Notes under the pieces: generated by a model
Told to the model about the DNA's origin: nothing
The model's input: the letters and a program-made list of their open reading frames with translations, nothing else
Database searches by the model: none
Shown here: positions 42,707 through 51,786 of the stretch, one piece after another
How positions within the stretch are numbered: the stretch's first letter is position 1
Layout of the letters: each line of letters begins with the position of its first letter
Translations under genes and position numbers: made by a program
Source of the DNA: Litorilinea aerophila
GTDB taxonomy: Bacteria > Chloroflexota > Anaerolineae > Caldilineales > Caldilineaceae
Direction: 5' to 3'
DNA length: 64,000 nucleotides
NCBI RefSeq assembly: GCF_006569185.2
Contig: NZ_VIGC02000028.1
Span: forward strand, 17,166-81,165

Positions 42707-43867
42707 ATGTCTAAGCGACTGTGGAGCTTCCTGGTGCTCGTGGTTTGGGTGTTGGCGGCGTGTGTCCAGCCTATCCAGCCCACGATTAAAATCGGTATCA
42801 ACGCGCCACTGACGGGCGATATCCCCAAGGTGGGGGAGGGCACTAAGTTCGCTGCCGAGCTATGGCTGGAAGAGATCGGCGGCGCCATCACAGTGGGCGG
42901 CCAGGAGTATCAGGTTGAATTAGTCATCGAGGACAACGAGTCCAAGGGGGAATCAGCTGCGGCCGTCAACACCAAGCTCATCACCCAGGATGAGGTGCTG
43001 GTGATCGTTGGCCCACAGGCCTCTAAGCAGGCCGTGCCGGCCGGCGGTGTGGCCAATGACCTTGAGACACCCATGATCAGCCCGTGGTCGACCAACCCCA
43101 ATACCACCCTGAATCGGCCATGGGTGTTCCGCACACCGTTCCTGGATCCCTTCCAGGGTCCGGTGGTGGCCAACTTTGTTACCGAGGAGTTCGGCTTTAC
43201 CAAGGCTGGGGTCCTGTATGACATCGCCAGCGACTACCCCAAGGGCCTGGCCGAGTTCTTCAAGTCGGCCTGGGAGGAGCTGCACGGAGAGGGTTCGGTG
43301 GTGTCCTTTGAGAGCTTCACCACCGGCGATACAGACTTCAGCGCCCAGTTGACCAAGATCGCGGAGGCCGGCGCAGAGTTCATTTTCGCGCCCCAGTACT
43401 ACAACGAGGTGCCGCTCATCGTACAACAAGCCCACGAACTGGGCTTTACCGGCCCCATTGTGGGTTCGGATAGCTGGGGCTCGGCCGAATTGGTGAACCT
43501 CTGTGGCGAGGATTGCTACGGCGCATTCTTCAGCACCCATTACGCTGCCGAAGGTGCCACGGGCGCCACCAAGGAATTCATCGACAAGTACAATGCCAAG
43601 TACGGCTATGTGCCCGATGACGTCGCCGCCCTGACCTGGGATTCACTCAACATTGTCAAGACGGCTATTGAGGATTGTGGCCAGATCACCGGCGACATCA
43701 AGGCCGATCGCAAATGCGTGCGTGATGCCATGGCGAACCTGAAGCAGTTCCCAGGTATCACCGGTAATATGACCTTCACGGAGGATGGCGATCCCATCAA
43801 GTGTGCGGTGATCGTACGCATCAGCGAAGAGGGTAAGTTCACCTTCTACAAGCAGATCTGCCCGTAA
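42707..43867 (+). CDS. livK: branched-chain amino acid ABC transporter, substrate-binding lipoprotein
   Basis: A 386-residue periplasmic-type binding protein of the LivJ/LivK class. A lipoprotein signal ends in the lipobox VLAAC (Cys 19). The two-lobed fold starts IKIGINAPLTGDIPKVGEG and continues through IVGPQASKQAVPAGGVANDL and ISPWSTNPNTT. The actual ligand (Leu/Ile/Val, another amino acid, or urea-like) is not certain. ATG at 42707 has AGGAG nine bases upstream; ATG at 42686 is possible but overlaps the binding site. It opens the Liv operon and is followed by a hairpin before livH. Confidence 0.92.
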   Translation: MSKRLWSFLVLVVWVLAACVQPIQPTIKIGINAPLTGDIPKVGEGTKFAAELWLEEIGGAITVGGQEYQVELVIEDNESKGESAAAVNTKLITQDEVLVIVGPQASKQAVPAGGVANDLETPMISPWSTNPNTTLNRPWVFRTPFLDPFQGPVVANFVTEEFGFTKAGVLYDIASDYPKGLAEFFKSAWEELHGEGSVVSFESFTTGDTDFSAQLTKIAEAGAEFIFAPQYYNEVPLIVQQAHELGFTGPIVGSDSWGSAELVNLCGEDCYGAFFSTHYAAEGATGATKEFIDKYNAKYGYVPDDVAALTWDSLNIVKTAIEDCGQITGDIKADRKCVRDAMANLKQFPGITGNMTFTEDGDPIKCAVIVRISEEGKFTFYKQICP

Positions 43868-43880
43868 CGGTCGGCACTTG

Positions 43881-43916
43881 GGGATGGACTGCGGAAGCCT
43901 GGCAGTCCATCCCTTT
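43881..43916 (+). terminator. hairpin between livK and livH (likely partial terminator)
   Basis: GGGATGGACTGC and GCAGTCCATCCC form a perfect 12-base-pair stem with a nine-base loop, followed only by TTTG. Such hairpins after binding-protein genes protect the upstream mRNA and lower expression of the permeases. Confidence 0.7.
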
Positions 43917-44001
43917 GTCGTGGTTGTCATGGTCACCGGATTCAGGGGGCGGGGAGACAGCACCATCCCGCCCTTTCGGAAGTAGCCGGAGGGGATTTAC
44001 C

Positions 44002-44937
44002 ATGCAGTTTTTTTTACAAAACGTCATTAATGCCCTGCAGTGGGGCAGCATCTACTCCCTGATTGCCATCGGCTACTCGATGGTCTATGGCGTGCTGATG
44101 CTGTTCAATTTCGCCCATGGCGATGTGTTCATGGTCGGCGCCTATATTGGCTTTTTCGTCTCCACCGGCCTGCTGGCACTCGACATTGGCGGTCTGATCG
44201 GCCTGCCGGTAGGGGTAGAGATGGGCCTGATCCTGGTTCTCACCTTGATCCTGGCCATGATTCTGAACAGCTTCGTGGGCATGGCGGTAGAGCGCATCGG
44301 CTACCGGCCGCTGCGGGATGCGCCGCGCGCCTCGGCCGCTATCACCGGCCTGATGATCGGCATCATCCTGGAGACGGGTAACCTGGCTCTGTTGGGGCCG
44401 CAGCGGCGCTCATTTCCGGAGCTGATCCAGACCGCCACTTTCCAGTTCATGGGCGTGAGCGTGACCAATAAGAAGATCCTCATCGTCGTGGTCTCGTTGC
44501 TGCTCACGTTGGCGCTGCACCAATTCGTCCGCCGTAGCAAGTGGGGAATGGCGATGCGTGCCATGGCCTACGATTACGTGGTCGTCCCTTTGATGGGCAT
44601 CTCGGCCAACACCATCGCTTTGATGACCTTCGCCCTGGGGTCCGCATTGGCGGCAGCGGCAGGGATTCTCTATGGCGTGGCCTATCCGGTGCTGGATCCC
44701 AACATGGGCATCTTGTTCGGCTGGAAGGCTTTTGTGGCAGCCATCCTCGGCGGGCGCGGATCGATCCTGGGTGCAAGCCTGGCAGGCTTCCTGTTGGGTT
44801 TCATCGAGATCTTCGTCACCACCATCTTTCCCTCCACCATGCGAAACCTGATCGCCTTTGGGATCATCTTGATCATCCTGACCTTCCGCCCCCACGGCTT
44901 CTTCGGTGAGCCGTATAGCGCCCAATTGCGGCTGTAG
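44002..44937 (+). CDS. livH: branched-chain amino acid ABC transporter permease LivH
   Basis: A 311-residue permease with about eight helices. The opening NALQWGSIYSLIAIGYSMVY and FNFAHGDVFMVGAYIGFF are typical of LivH, as is the C-terminal ILGGRGSILGASLAGFLLG region. It forms the channel with LivM. ATG at 44002 has GGAGG nine bases upstream. An earlier in-frame start would run through the intergenic hairpin region and is rejected. Confidence 0.94.
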   Translation: MQFFLQNVINALQWGSIYSLIAIGYSMVYGVLMLFNFAHGDVFMVGAYIGFFVSTGLLALDIGGLIGLPVGVEMGLILVLTLILAMILNSFVGMAVERIGYRPLRDAPRASAAITGLMIGIILETGNLALLGPQRRSFPELIQTATFQFMGVSVTNKKILIVVVSLLLTLALHQFVRRSKWGMAMRAMAYDYVVVPLMGISANTIALMTFALGSALAAAAGILYGVAYPVLDPNMGILFGWKAFVAAILGGRGSILGASLAGFLLGFIEIFVTTIFPSTMRNLIAFGIILIILTFRPHGFFGEPYSAQLRL

Positions 44938-44972
44938 CGTCAACGGTCAAGCTAACAAGAAAGGGAATCGCA

Positions 44973-46304
44973 ATGGATGTGACCCCTGGTTCGTTACCCA
45001 ACAGGTGGCGGCGCATCCGCCAGAGGCTGGGGCGCTTCTGGGCACCCTATCGTTCGGTGCCCATGCTGGGCTGGTTGGTTGCCGCTTTGGTGGCCGTGCT
45101 TTTGGAGCAATCCCTGGGGCTCCCGCTGGCCCGTGGTTTGGGCCTGGTCAGAATCCCGGCGCTTTTCGGGGTGGCGATCATTCTGGATGCGCCCATCTTA
45201 TTTCCCGCCGTCCTGGCTTATGTGCTGCTGATCTACCTCATCCCCATCGCCCTGGTGGCACGCTACACGGCGCCGTTGGCCAACCGCATGGCACGCTGGT
45301 TGACCTCTTACCCCATGGTGGTCGGCGCTCTCGTGCACCTGCTGATCCTCTATGGCGTGCTCCATATCTGGACGGGCGTCAGCGACTATCGCCTGCTGGT
45401 CGCGCGTTTCACAATGATCGCCATCATCGCCACCTTAAGTCTGAATGTGGTCAACGGCTACATGGGCGAGTTTTCCTGCTCTCATCCGGGTTTCATGGCA
45501 CTGGGGGCTTACACGGCCTCGGTCTTTAACATCCTCCTGTTTGTCTCCGACAACCGCTTCGGCGAGGCACTGCTTCCCCCTGTGCTCGGACCCTTCCTAT
45601 TTCCTTTCTCGCTCATTCTGGGCGGGCTGGTGGCCGCCGCAGGTGCACTGCTGGTGGCGATTCCATCCTTCCGTACCCGCGGCGATTACCTGGCCATCAT
45701 CTCTCTGGCCTTCATGTTCATCGTGAAGAGCCTGTTCGAGAACCTGGAAGTTGTGGGGGGTGCCCGGGGACTCAGCAACCAGCCCAACTACTCGACCCTG
45801 CCGGTTGTCTTTGTTTGGACAGTGCTTTCCATCTGGATCATCAATAACTTCGTCCGTTCGACGGTCGGCAAGGCCCTGAACGCGGTGCGGGATGGCGAGC
45901 TGGCGGCCAGCGCCATGACCGTCGACACCCGCAAGACCAAAATGACGGCCTTTCTCTTTGCTGCCTTCTGGGCCGGCGTCTCCGGCGGCCTCTTTGCGCA
46001 TGTCATCCGCTATATCAATCCCGACACCTTTGGCATCCGCAAGCTGGCGGAAGTGTTGGCGATGGTCTACCTCGGCGGATTGAATTCGGTGGTCGGCTCG
46101 ATGGTTGGCGCCGTCGGCCTGAGCCTCATTAGTGAGGCATTGCGGCCGCTCGAGATCTACAAGTGGATCATCATTCCCATCATCCTGATCCTGACCATGA
46201 TCTTCCGCCCTTCTGGGATGGTGGCATTCCGGGAGTTCGACGTCGGGGCGATTCTCCAGCCAAAGGACGAGCCTGAAAAGGACGTGGATTATGCCGCTGC
46301 TTGA
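44973..46304 (+). CDS. livM: branched-chain amino acid ABC transporter permease LivM
   Basis: A 443-residue permease, the LivH partner. The N-terminal 130 residues with extra helices are longer than in short LivM forms. The core has LNVVNGYMGEFSCSHPGFMALGAY and, near the end, EVLAMVYLGGLNSVVGSMVG. Its last 14 bases overlap livG. Start is ATG at 44973, 35 bases after livH; the -8 AAGGGAA may serve as ribosome site. Confidence 0.93.
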   Translation: MDVTPGSLPNRWRRIRQRLGRFWAPYRSVPMLGWLVAALVAVLLEQSLGLPLARGLGLVRIPALFGVAIILDAPILFPAVLAYVLLIYLIPIALVARYTAPLANRMARWLTSYPMVVGALVHLLILYGVLHIWTGVSDYRLLVARFTMIAIIATLSLNVVNGYMGEFSCSHPGFMALGAYTASVFNILLFVSDNRFGEALLPPVLGPFLFPFSLILGGLVAAAGALLVAIPSFRTRGDYLAIISLAFMFIVKSLFENLEVVGGARGLSNQPNYSTLPVVFVWTVLSIWIINNFVRSTVGKALNAVRDGELAASAMTVDTRKTKMTAFLFAAFWAGVSGGLFAHVIRYINPDTFGIRKLAEVLAMVYLGGLNSVVGSMVGAVGLSLISEALRPLEIYKWIIIPIILILTMIFRPSGMVAFREFDVGAILQPKDEPEKDVDYAAA

Positions 46305-47061
46305 AGTCCGGAACATGACCCACTTCTTCGGCGGGCTGCGTGCGGTCTACAACTACAACGTGACCATCGAGCCCGGTCAGATCCGTGGCCTCATCGGCCC
46401 CAACGGCGCCGGGAAGTCCACCGTCTTCAACTTGATCACCGGCATCTACACCCCCACCGAGGGAGACATCTTGCTGGAGGGCCAGCCCATCCAGGGTCTG
46501 CGGCCGGACCAGATCTCCTCGCGCGGTCTGGGCCGCACCTTTCAGAACCTGCGGCTCTGGCGCCATATGACCGTGCTGGAACATGTCATGTTGGCCCGCT
46601 ACTCCAAGCTGGACTACGGCCTGGTTGGCGCCTTCTTCGGTACGGCCAAACGTAACCGCGAGGAAGCGAGAACCCGCCAGATCGCCATGGACCTGCTGAA
46701 GATGATGGGCATTGCCGATCAGGCGGACCAGGTCGTCACCAACCTGCCCTACGGCACGCAGCGACGGGTGGAACTTGCCCGCGCCCTGGCAACCGCGCCC
46801 AGGCTTCTCCTTCTGGACGAGCCCACGGCCGGCATGAACCCTGGAGAGGCGCTGCAAATGATGGAAATCATCCGCCAGGTGCATCGCGAGTTGGGCCTGG
46901 CCATCTTCCTGATCGAGCACAGGATGAAGGTGGTCATGGATCTGTGCGAGATCATCCAGACGTTGAACTTCGGTGAGGTCATCGCCGAGGGCACGCCGGA
47001 GGAGATCCGCAATCATCCTGAGGTCATCGACGCATATCTGGGGAAAGAGGTTCTGTTCTGA
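46291..47061 (+). CDS. livG: branched-chain amino acid ABC transporter ATPase LivG
   Basis: A 256-residue ATPase with Walker A GPNGAGKST, signature region LPYGTQRRVELARALA, Walker B LLLLDEPTAGMNP and the LivG-typical IEHRMKVVMDLCE at the switch. It starts inside livM, so translation is coupled, and its stop overlaps the start of livF (TGATG). Confidence 0.95.
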   Translation: MPLLEVRNMTHFFGGLRAVYNYNVTIEPGQIRGLIGPNGAGKSTVFNLITGIYTPTEGDILLEGQPIQGLRPDQISSRGLGRTFQNLRLWRHMTVLEHVMLARYSKLDYGLVGAFFGTAKRNREEARTRQIAMDLLKMMGIADQADQVVTNLPYGTQRRVELARALATAPRLLLLDEPTAGMNPGEALQMMEIIRQVHRELGLAIFLIEHRMKVVMDLCEIIQTLNFGEVIAEGTPEEIRNHPEVIDAYLGKEVLF

Positions 47062-47774
47062 TGTTGCTTCAAGTCGAGAACCTGGCCGTCTCCTATGGAA
47101 ACATCAAGGCTCTGCACGGCATTCGCTTTCAGGTCGATGAAGGCGAGATTGTGTCTATCATTGGAGCCAACGGCGCCGGCAAAAGCACCACGCTGCGAGC
47201 CATCTCTCGCCTGGTCCCCGTCGCGCCGGGCTCCAGGATGAGCTTCATGGGCAAGGATCTACTCCAATATCCGGCCCATAAGGTGGTCACAGAATTGGGG
47301 ATCTCACACGTTCCAGAGGGACGTCGGCTCTTCGAGAACCTCACGGTGATGGAAAACCTGAGGTTGGCGGCCTTCGCCCGCAAGGATGCAGACCATATCA
47401 AACGTGACATGGAGCGGGTGTTTGACCTTTTCCCGCGCCTGAAGGAGCGTTTGAGCCAGAAGGCGGGAACCCTGAGCGGTGGCGAGCAGCAGATGTTGGC
47501 CGTGGGACGGGCCATGATGAGCGCCCAGAAGATGATGTTGCTGGATGAGCCTTCGATGGGTCTGGCACCGCTGCTGATGCTGAACTTGTTCGAGGCACTG
47601 AAGGAGCTTAACCAGGCGGGTACCACCATCCTGTTGGTGGAACAGAATGCTCGCATGGCCCTCCAATTCGCCCAGCGGGGATATGTGTTGGAGAGCGGCA
47701 ATCTCGTATTGGCGGGCAAGTCACAGGAGCTGCTCGAGAACCCCGAGGTGAGGAAGGCGTACCTGGGCGGCTGA
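47061..47774 (+). CDS. livF: branched-chain amino acid ABC transporter ATPase LivF
   Basis: A 237-residue ATPase with Walker A GANGAGKST, signature LSGGEQQMLAVGRAMM, Walker B MMLLDEPSMGLAP and the switch region LLVEQNARMALQFA, which is typical of LivF. It is the last gene of the Liv operon; no clear terminator was seen in the 58 bases before the convergent oxidoreductase gene. Confidence 0.95.
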   Translation: MLLQVENLAVSYGNIKALHGIRFQVDEGEIVSIIGANGAGKSTTLRAISRLVPVAPGSRMSFMGKDLLQYPAHKVVTELGISHVPEGRRLFENLTVMENLRLAAFARKDADHIKRDMERVFDLFPRLKERLSQKAGTLSGGEQQMLAVGRAMMSAQKMMLLDEPSMGLAPLLMLNLFEALKELNQAGTTILLVEQNARMALQFAQRGYVLESGNLVLAGKSQELLENPEVRKAYLGG

Positions 47775-47832
47775 GTCGCCGCTGACACGCCCGAGCCTAT
47801 ACGCCACAGGCGACCCGTCCCTCGGCAACCCT

Positions 47833-48819
47833 TTACGCGCCGGGCTGCCACCCCAGGGCCGGCGCGACCCGGGTCGCCACCAACTCCAACATCTGCAGGG
47901 TCTGCTGGAAATCCGTCCGGGCCGGGCCAAACTGGACGATCAGGTCCGTGGCATGGGCCAGGGTCCGGTCTGCGGCCAGCCGGGCTGCCACCTCCTCGGG
48001 ATGGCCCCAGGCGATGTGCTGACGCTGGCAATAGGCCTCCAGGGAGAGGCACTCTTCCGAGGAAGGCGGCCACGCCCCCGCCGCCTCCAGGCCTTCCTGG
48101 AGAAGGGAACGGGCCATCCGTCCGTCGGCGACGGGGAAGACGCTGCGGGAGAGGCCAATGCGGGGTGGCTCCGGGGCTGTCCACGCTGCCAGATAGGCTT
48201 GAATCATGGGCAGCTGCAGCGCCTCCGTCCCCTGGCCGTCCCGCCAGGTGGCCCGGGGCAGCAGCAGGCCCACCCCCTGCCGGGCCACGAAGCGGGCCCC
48301 CGCAACGCTGCCAGCGCCCTGCCAGAGCCGCTCCACCAGGCCCGGCGCCGGCGGATCCAGGGAGAGGCCATCCTGGTTCAGGCGCTCGCCCCCAAGCGCC
48401 CGCTTGAGCTGCTCCAGCCCGGCTGTGGTCCGCTCATGGCGCTGGGCCGGATCCACGCCGAAGACGTGGAACTCCGCCGGTGCGCCGCCGCTGCCCACGC
48501 CCAGCTCCAGCCGGCCACCGCTCAGCAGATCCACCACCGCGGCATCCTCGGCCACCCGCAGGGGATGCTCCAGGGGAAGCACCACCAGGGAGGTGCCCAG
48601 GCGGATGCGGCGGGTGCGGGCTGCGACGGCTGCCAGAAAGGGAAAGGGCGCGGGCAGACGGCCAGGGTGAATGTGGAAGTGGTGTTGGGCCACCCAGCCC
48701 ACCTGGAAGCCCAGCTCCTCGGCGGCCAGGAAGAGGTCGAGCGTCTCCTGGTAGATGCGGCGGGGATCCCCCTCTCCTTCCAGGTGGGTGAAGAAACCGA
48801 GTCGAAACGGATTGGCCAT
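47833..48819 (-). CDS. LLM-class flavin-dependent oxidoreductase
   Basis: A 328-residue luciferase-like monooxygenase-family protein. The family start is RLGFFTHLEG, followed by VGWVAQHHFHIHPGRLPAPF and RIRLGTSLVVLPLEHPLRVAEDA (split here as the typical flavin-pocket strand), then LSGGRLELGVGSGG. The cofactor is FMN or F420. The start ATG at 48819 has GGAG seven bases upstream; a longer reading into the promoter region is rejected. It is divergent from the cyclase gene and convergent with livF. Confidence 0.88.
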   Translation of the reverse strand: MANPFRLGFFTHLEGEGDPRRIYQETLDLFLAAEELGFQVGWVAQHHFHIHPGRLPAPFPFLAAVAARTRRIRLGTSLVVLPLEHPLRVAEDAAVVDLLSGGRLELGVGSGGAPAEFHVFGVDPAQRHERTTAGLEQLKRALGGERLNQDGLSLDPPAPGLVERLWQGAGSVAGARFVARQGVGLLLPRATWRDGQGTEALQLPMIQAYLAAWTAPEPPRIGLSRSVFPVADGRMARSLLQEGLEAAGAWPPSSEECLSLEAYCQRQHIAWGHPEEVAARLAADRTLAHATDLIVQFGPARTDFQQTLQMLELVATRVAPALGWQPGA

Positions 48820-48884
48820 GAAAGAACTCCTGTGGATAGGACAAGGATCGGGATAGGTCCAGGGTAAAACAGGCCCGCCGTCAA

Positions 48885-48914
48885 TGTCAATTGTGACGGC
48901 GTATCGGGTATAAT
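48885..48914 (+). promoter_or_regulatory. promoter of the cyclase/LLM/DAO gene group
   Basis: A perfect TATAAT (48909-48914) has a weak -35 TGTCAA (48885-48890) 18 bases upstream. It drives the plus-strand genes that start at 48971. Confidence 0.55.
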
Positions 48915-48970
48915 GCAGGGGCAGCCGCAGCCAATGCCCAAAACCCGCTCGACTTTGCCGGAGGTTCCCC

Positions 48971-49618
48971 ATGGCCAAACAGGTCATCGACCTGACCCTG
49001 ACCGCATACCACGGTATGCGGGGTGTCGAAATTTACCCCAATACCAGCATTGCCCGGGAGGGCTACAACACCACCCAACTCCACCTCTACAGCCACGCCG
49101 GCACCCACATGGACGCTCCCCGCCACTTCCTGGAGGACGGCCGCACCATCGACCGCCTCGACCTCCAGAAGTGTGTCGGGCCGGCCCTGGTGGTGGACCT
49201 GACCCACAAGGAACCCAACAGTTTCATCACCGTGGAGGACCTGGCGCCTGTGGCCGCGCGCATCGGCCCGGGCGCCCGCCTGCTGCTCCACACCGGCTGG
49301 TCCCACCATGCCGAACTGCCCGACTACCGCACCCACTTCCCCCGCATCTCTCGAGAGCTGGCCCGCTGGCTGGTGGATCGGGGCGTCTGGCTGCTGGGCG
49401 TGGAGATGCCGTCGGTGGCCTCCCTGCAGGATCGGGAGGAGCTGCGGGAAGTCCACCAGATCCTCCTGCGGGGGGAGGTAGTGATTGTGGAGTGCCTGGC
49501 CCACCTGGAGGAGTTACCCGAAGAGGTGGAATTCATTGCCCTGCCCCTGAAAATCCAGGACGGCGACGGCACGCCCGTGCGAGCCGTCGCCCTGGTCGAG
49601 AGGAGTGAACAACCATGA
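48971..49618 (+). CDS. cyclase family protein (KynB-like metal hydrolase)
   Basis: A 215-residue protein of the cyclase/kynurenine formamidase superfamily. The zinc motif is intact: LYSHAGTHMDAPRHFLEDG, with the HxGTHxDxPxH pattern at about residues 42-52. Later family pieces are RLLLHTGW and VEMPSVAS. Such enzymes hydrolyse cyclic amides or formamides. The substrate is unknown. Start is ATG at 48971, and the gene overlaps the next one by four bases (ATGA). Confidence 0.9.
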   Translation: MAKQVIDLTLTAYHGMRGVEIYPNTSIAREGYNTTQLHLYSHAGTHMDAPRHFLEDGRTIDRLDLQKCVGPALVVDLTHKEPNSFITVEDLAPVAARIGPGARLLLHTGWSHHAELPDYRTHFPRISRELARWLVDRGVWLLGVEMPSVASLQDREELREVHQILLRGEVVIVECLAHLEELPEEVEFIALPLKIQDGDGTPVRAVALVERSEQP

Positions 49619-50499
49619 AGATCGGCGCCGTCTTTCCCCAAACCGAATTCGGCAACGATCCCGTAGCCCTGCGGGACTACGCCCAAACCCTGGAAGGCCT
49701 GGGCTACCACCATGTCCTGGCCTATGACCACGTGCTGGGCGCCAATCCCAACCGCCCCGGCGGCTGGAACGGCCCCTACACCTACCAGACGCCCTTCCAC
49801 GAACCCTTCGTCCTCTTCAGCTTCATGGCGGGCGTGACCACCCGCCTGGAGTTTGCCACCGGCATCATCATCCTGCCCCAACGGCAGACGGCCCTGGTGG
49901 CCAAGCAGGCCGCCACCCTGGACGTGCTCAGCGGCGGCCGGCTGCGCCTGGGCATCGGCATCGGCTGGAATCAGGTGGAATACGAGTGCCTGAACGAGAA
50001 TTTCCACAACCGGGGCCGTCGGGTGGAGGAACAGGTGGAGGTCCTGCGCCTCCTCTGGACACAGCCCCTGGTGCAGTTCAAGGGGCGCTGGCATTCCATT
50101 CCCGACGCCGGCATCAACCCCCTGCCTATCCAGCAGCCCATCCCCATCTGGTTCGGCGGCCATGCCGAGGCCGTCATGCGGCGCATTGCCCGCTGGGGCG
50201 CCGGGTGGATGCCCAACTACCGACGGGTCGAAGAGGCCCGGCCCAACCTGGAGCTGCTGGAGCAATTCCTGGCCGAGACTGGCCGAAGCCGGGACGAGGT
50301 CGGCCTGGAACCCCGCCTGGCCTACGGCGACGGCAACCCGGACCGCTGGCGCCAATGGATGGAGGAGTGGCAGGCCGTGGGCGCTACCCACATGACGGTC
50401 AACACCATGGGCTGCGGCTTCGCCACCCCGGCCGAACACATGGCCGCGCTGGAGCGCTTTGCCCGGGAGACGGGACTCCGCCCCCCGGCCAGCCCGTGA
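49615..50499 (+). CDS. LLM-class oxidoreductase, probably F420-dependent
   Basis: A 294-residue luciferase-like oxidoreductase. Typical segments are MKIGAVFPQTEFGNDPVALRD at the start (first 20 residues cited in part), the flavin pocket LEFATGIIILPQRQTALVAKQ and VLSGGRLRLGIGIGWNQVEYE, and IPIWFGGHAEAVMRRIARWG, a stretch usual in the F420-type (TIGR03619-like) class. The start overlaps the cyclase stop, so the two genes are coupled. Substrate unknown. Confidence 0.88.
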   Translation: MKIGAVFPQTEFGNDPVALRDYAQTLEGLGYHHVLAYDHVLGANPNRPGGWNGPYTYQTPFHEPFVLFSFMAGVTTRLEFATGIIILPQRQTALVAKQAATLDVLSGGRLRLGIGIGWNQVEYECLNENFHNRGRRVEEQVEVLRLLWTQPLVQFKGRWHSIPDAGINPLPIQQPIPIWFGGHAEAVMRRIARWGAGWMPNYRRVEEARPNLELLEQFLAETGRSRDEVGLEPRLAYGDGNPDRWRQWMEEWQAVGATHMTVNTMGCGFATPAEHMAALERFARETGLRPPASP

Positions 50500-50525
50500 C
50501 CCACAGCAGACAGGGAGATTCGACC

Positions 50526-51665
50526 ATGCCCCAAACCTACGACGCCATCGTGATCGGTGGCGGCATCGTGGGCGCCGCAGCCGCCTATCATCTGGTCCAG
50601 GCCGGTGCCCGCACCCTCCTCTTCGACCGGGACGAGCCGGGCCGGGCCACCGACGCCGGCGCCGGCATCCTGGCCCCTGCCATCAACCGCCGGGATCCGG
50701 ACCTTTGGGTGGATTTTGCCCTGAAGGCCGTGGACTACTACCCGCCTCTGGTGGAGGCTCTGGCCGCCGCCGGCGCCGGCGAGACCAGCTACGCCCGCTG
50801 TGGCATGTTGCTGGTGGCGGCCGAGGAGGAGGAACTGGAACCCTTCACCCAGGCCCAGGCCACCATCGCCGAGCGGCAACGGCAAAGGGGGGTGCCGGCC
50901 CCGGCGGACCTGTACCCGGTGAAGCCGGAGGAGGCCCGCTCCCTCTTTCCGCCCCTGGGCCCCATCTGCGCCGGGCTCTACTACCGACAGGCCGCGCGGG
51001 TGGACGGCCGTCAGATGGCCCAGGCCATGCGCCGGGCCGCCCAGAGGCAGGGACTGCAGGTCGCCCCGGTCGGCGTTGAAGCGCTCCAGATGGACCGCAG
51101 CCGGGTGACCGGCGTGGTGGCCCAGGGCGAGGTCCACGGGGCCGGCGCCGTGATCGTCGCGGGCGGTGCCTGGTCCGGCCGCTTCGGCCAGCAGTTGGGG
51201 GTGGCCATCCCCGTGGAGCCCCAGCGAGGCCAGATCGTCCACCTCTCCCTGCCCGACGCGCCCACCGGCGATTGGCCCATCGTGGGGGCGTTCAAGGACC
51301 AGTACATCGTCACCTGGCCGGGCGGACGCATCGCGGCAGGCGCCACCCGGGAGACGGGATCCGGCTTTGCGCCCCACGCCACCGCAGCGGGCATCCACGC
51401 CGTGTTGGGCGAAGCCTTGCGGGTAGCCCCCGGCCTGGCCGACGCCCGCATTGCCGAAATTCGGGTTGGCCTGCGCCCCATGACCCCCGACGGTATGCCC
51501 GTGCTGGGGCCGGTGCCCGGGGTGGCGGGGGTCTTCCTGGCCACGGGACACGGCCCCACCGGTCTCCAGCTCGGCCCCTATAGCGGCAAGCTGGTGGCCG
51601 ACCTGGCCCTGGGCCACCCGGCGGAGGTAGACCTTTCGCCGTTCTCGGTCACACGTTTTCAGTGA
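50526..51665 (+). CDS. FAD-dependent amine/amino-acid oxidase (DAO family)
   Basis: A 379-residue protein of the D-amino-acid oxidase/glycine oxidase family. The dinucleotide loop is AIVIGGGIVGAAAAYHL at about residues 7-23, and a later GAVIVAGGAWSGRF and the C-terminal LATGHGPTGLQLGPYSGKLV complete the FAD pocket. It oxidises amines or amino acids with H2O2 release. Start is ATG at 50526, 26 bases after the LLM gene, with CAGGGAG upstream. It may act on a product of the neighbouring cyclase and LLM enzymes. Confidence 0.9.
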   Translation: MPQTYDAIVIGGGIVGAAAAYHLVQAGARTLLFDRDEPGRATDAGAGILAPAINRRDPDLWVDFALKAVDYYPPLVEALAAAGAGETSYARCGMLLVAAEEEELEPFTQAQATIAERQRQRGVPAPADLYPVKPEEARSLFPPLGPICAGLYYRQAARVDGRQMAQAMRRAAQRQGLQVAPVGVEALQMDRSRVTGVVAQGEVHGAGAVIVAGGAWSGRFGQQLGVAIPVEPQRGQIVHLSLPDAPTGDWPIVGAFKDQYIVTWPGGRIAAGATRETGSGFAPHATAAGIHAVLGEALRVAPGLADARIAEIRVGLRPMTPDGMPVLGPVPGVAGVFLATGHGPTGLQLGPYSGKLVADLALGHPAEVDLSPFSVTRFQ

Positions 51666-51669
51666 GTGA

Positions 51670-51714
51670 AAGTTCGGAGTCCGAGGTCCGAGGTCCGGAG
51701 TTCGAGGTCCGGAT
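51670..51714 (+). repeat. GAGGTCCG-type microrepeat
   Basis: Short units such as GAGGTCCG, GGAGTCCG and GGAGTTCG follow one another over about 45 bases between the DAO and fucosidase genes. It looks like slipped-strand repeat growth. Confidence 0.6.
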
Positions 51715-51786
51715 GTTTCAACGCACTTGTGGTATGTCAGCCGATGATTTCAATCATTGGCCCAAGACCAAGAGAAAGGGACAACC

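Noticed and set aside
51670..51714. tRNA T-arm-like GTTCGAGGTCC
   Set aside because: It belongs to a run of similar short units; no acceptor stem or other tRNA arms can be drawn.
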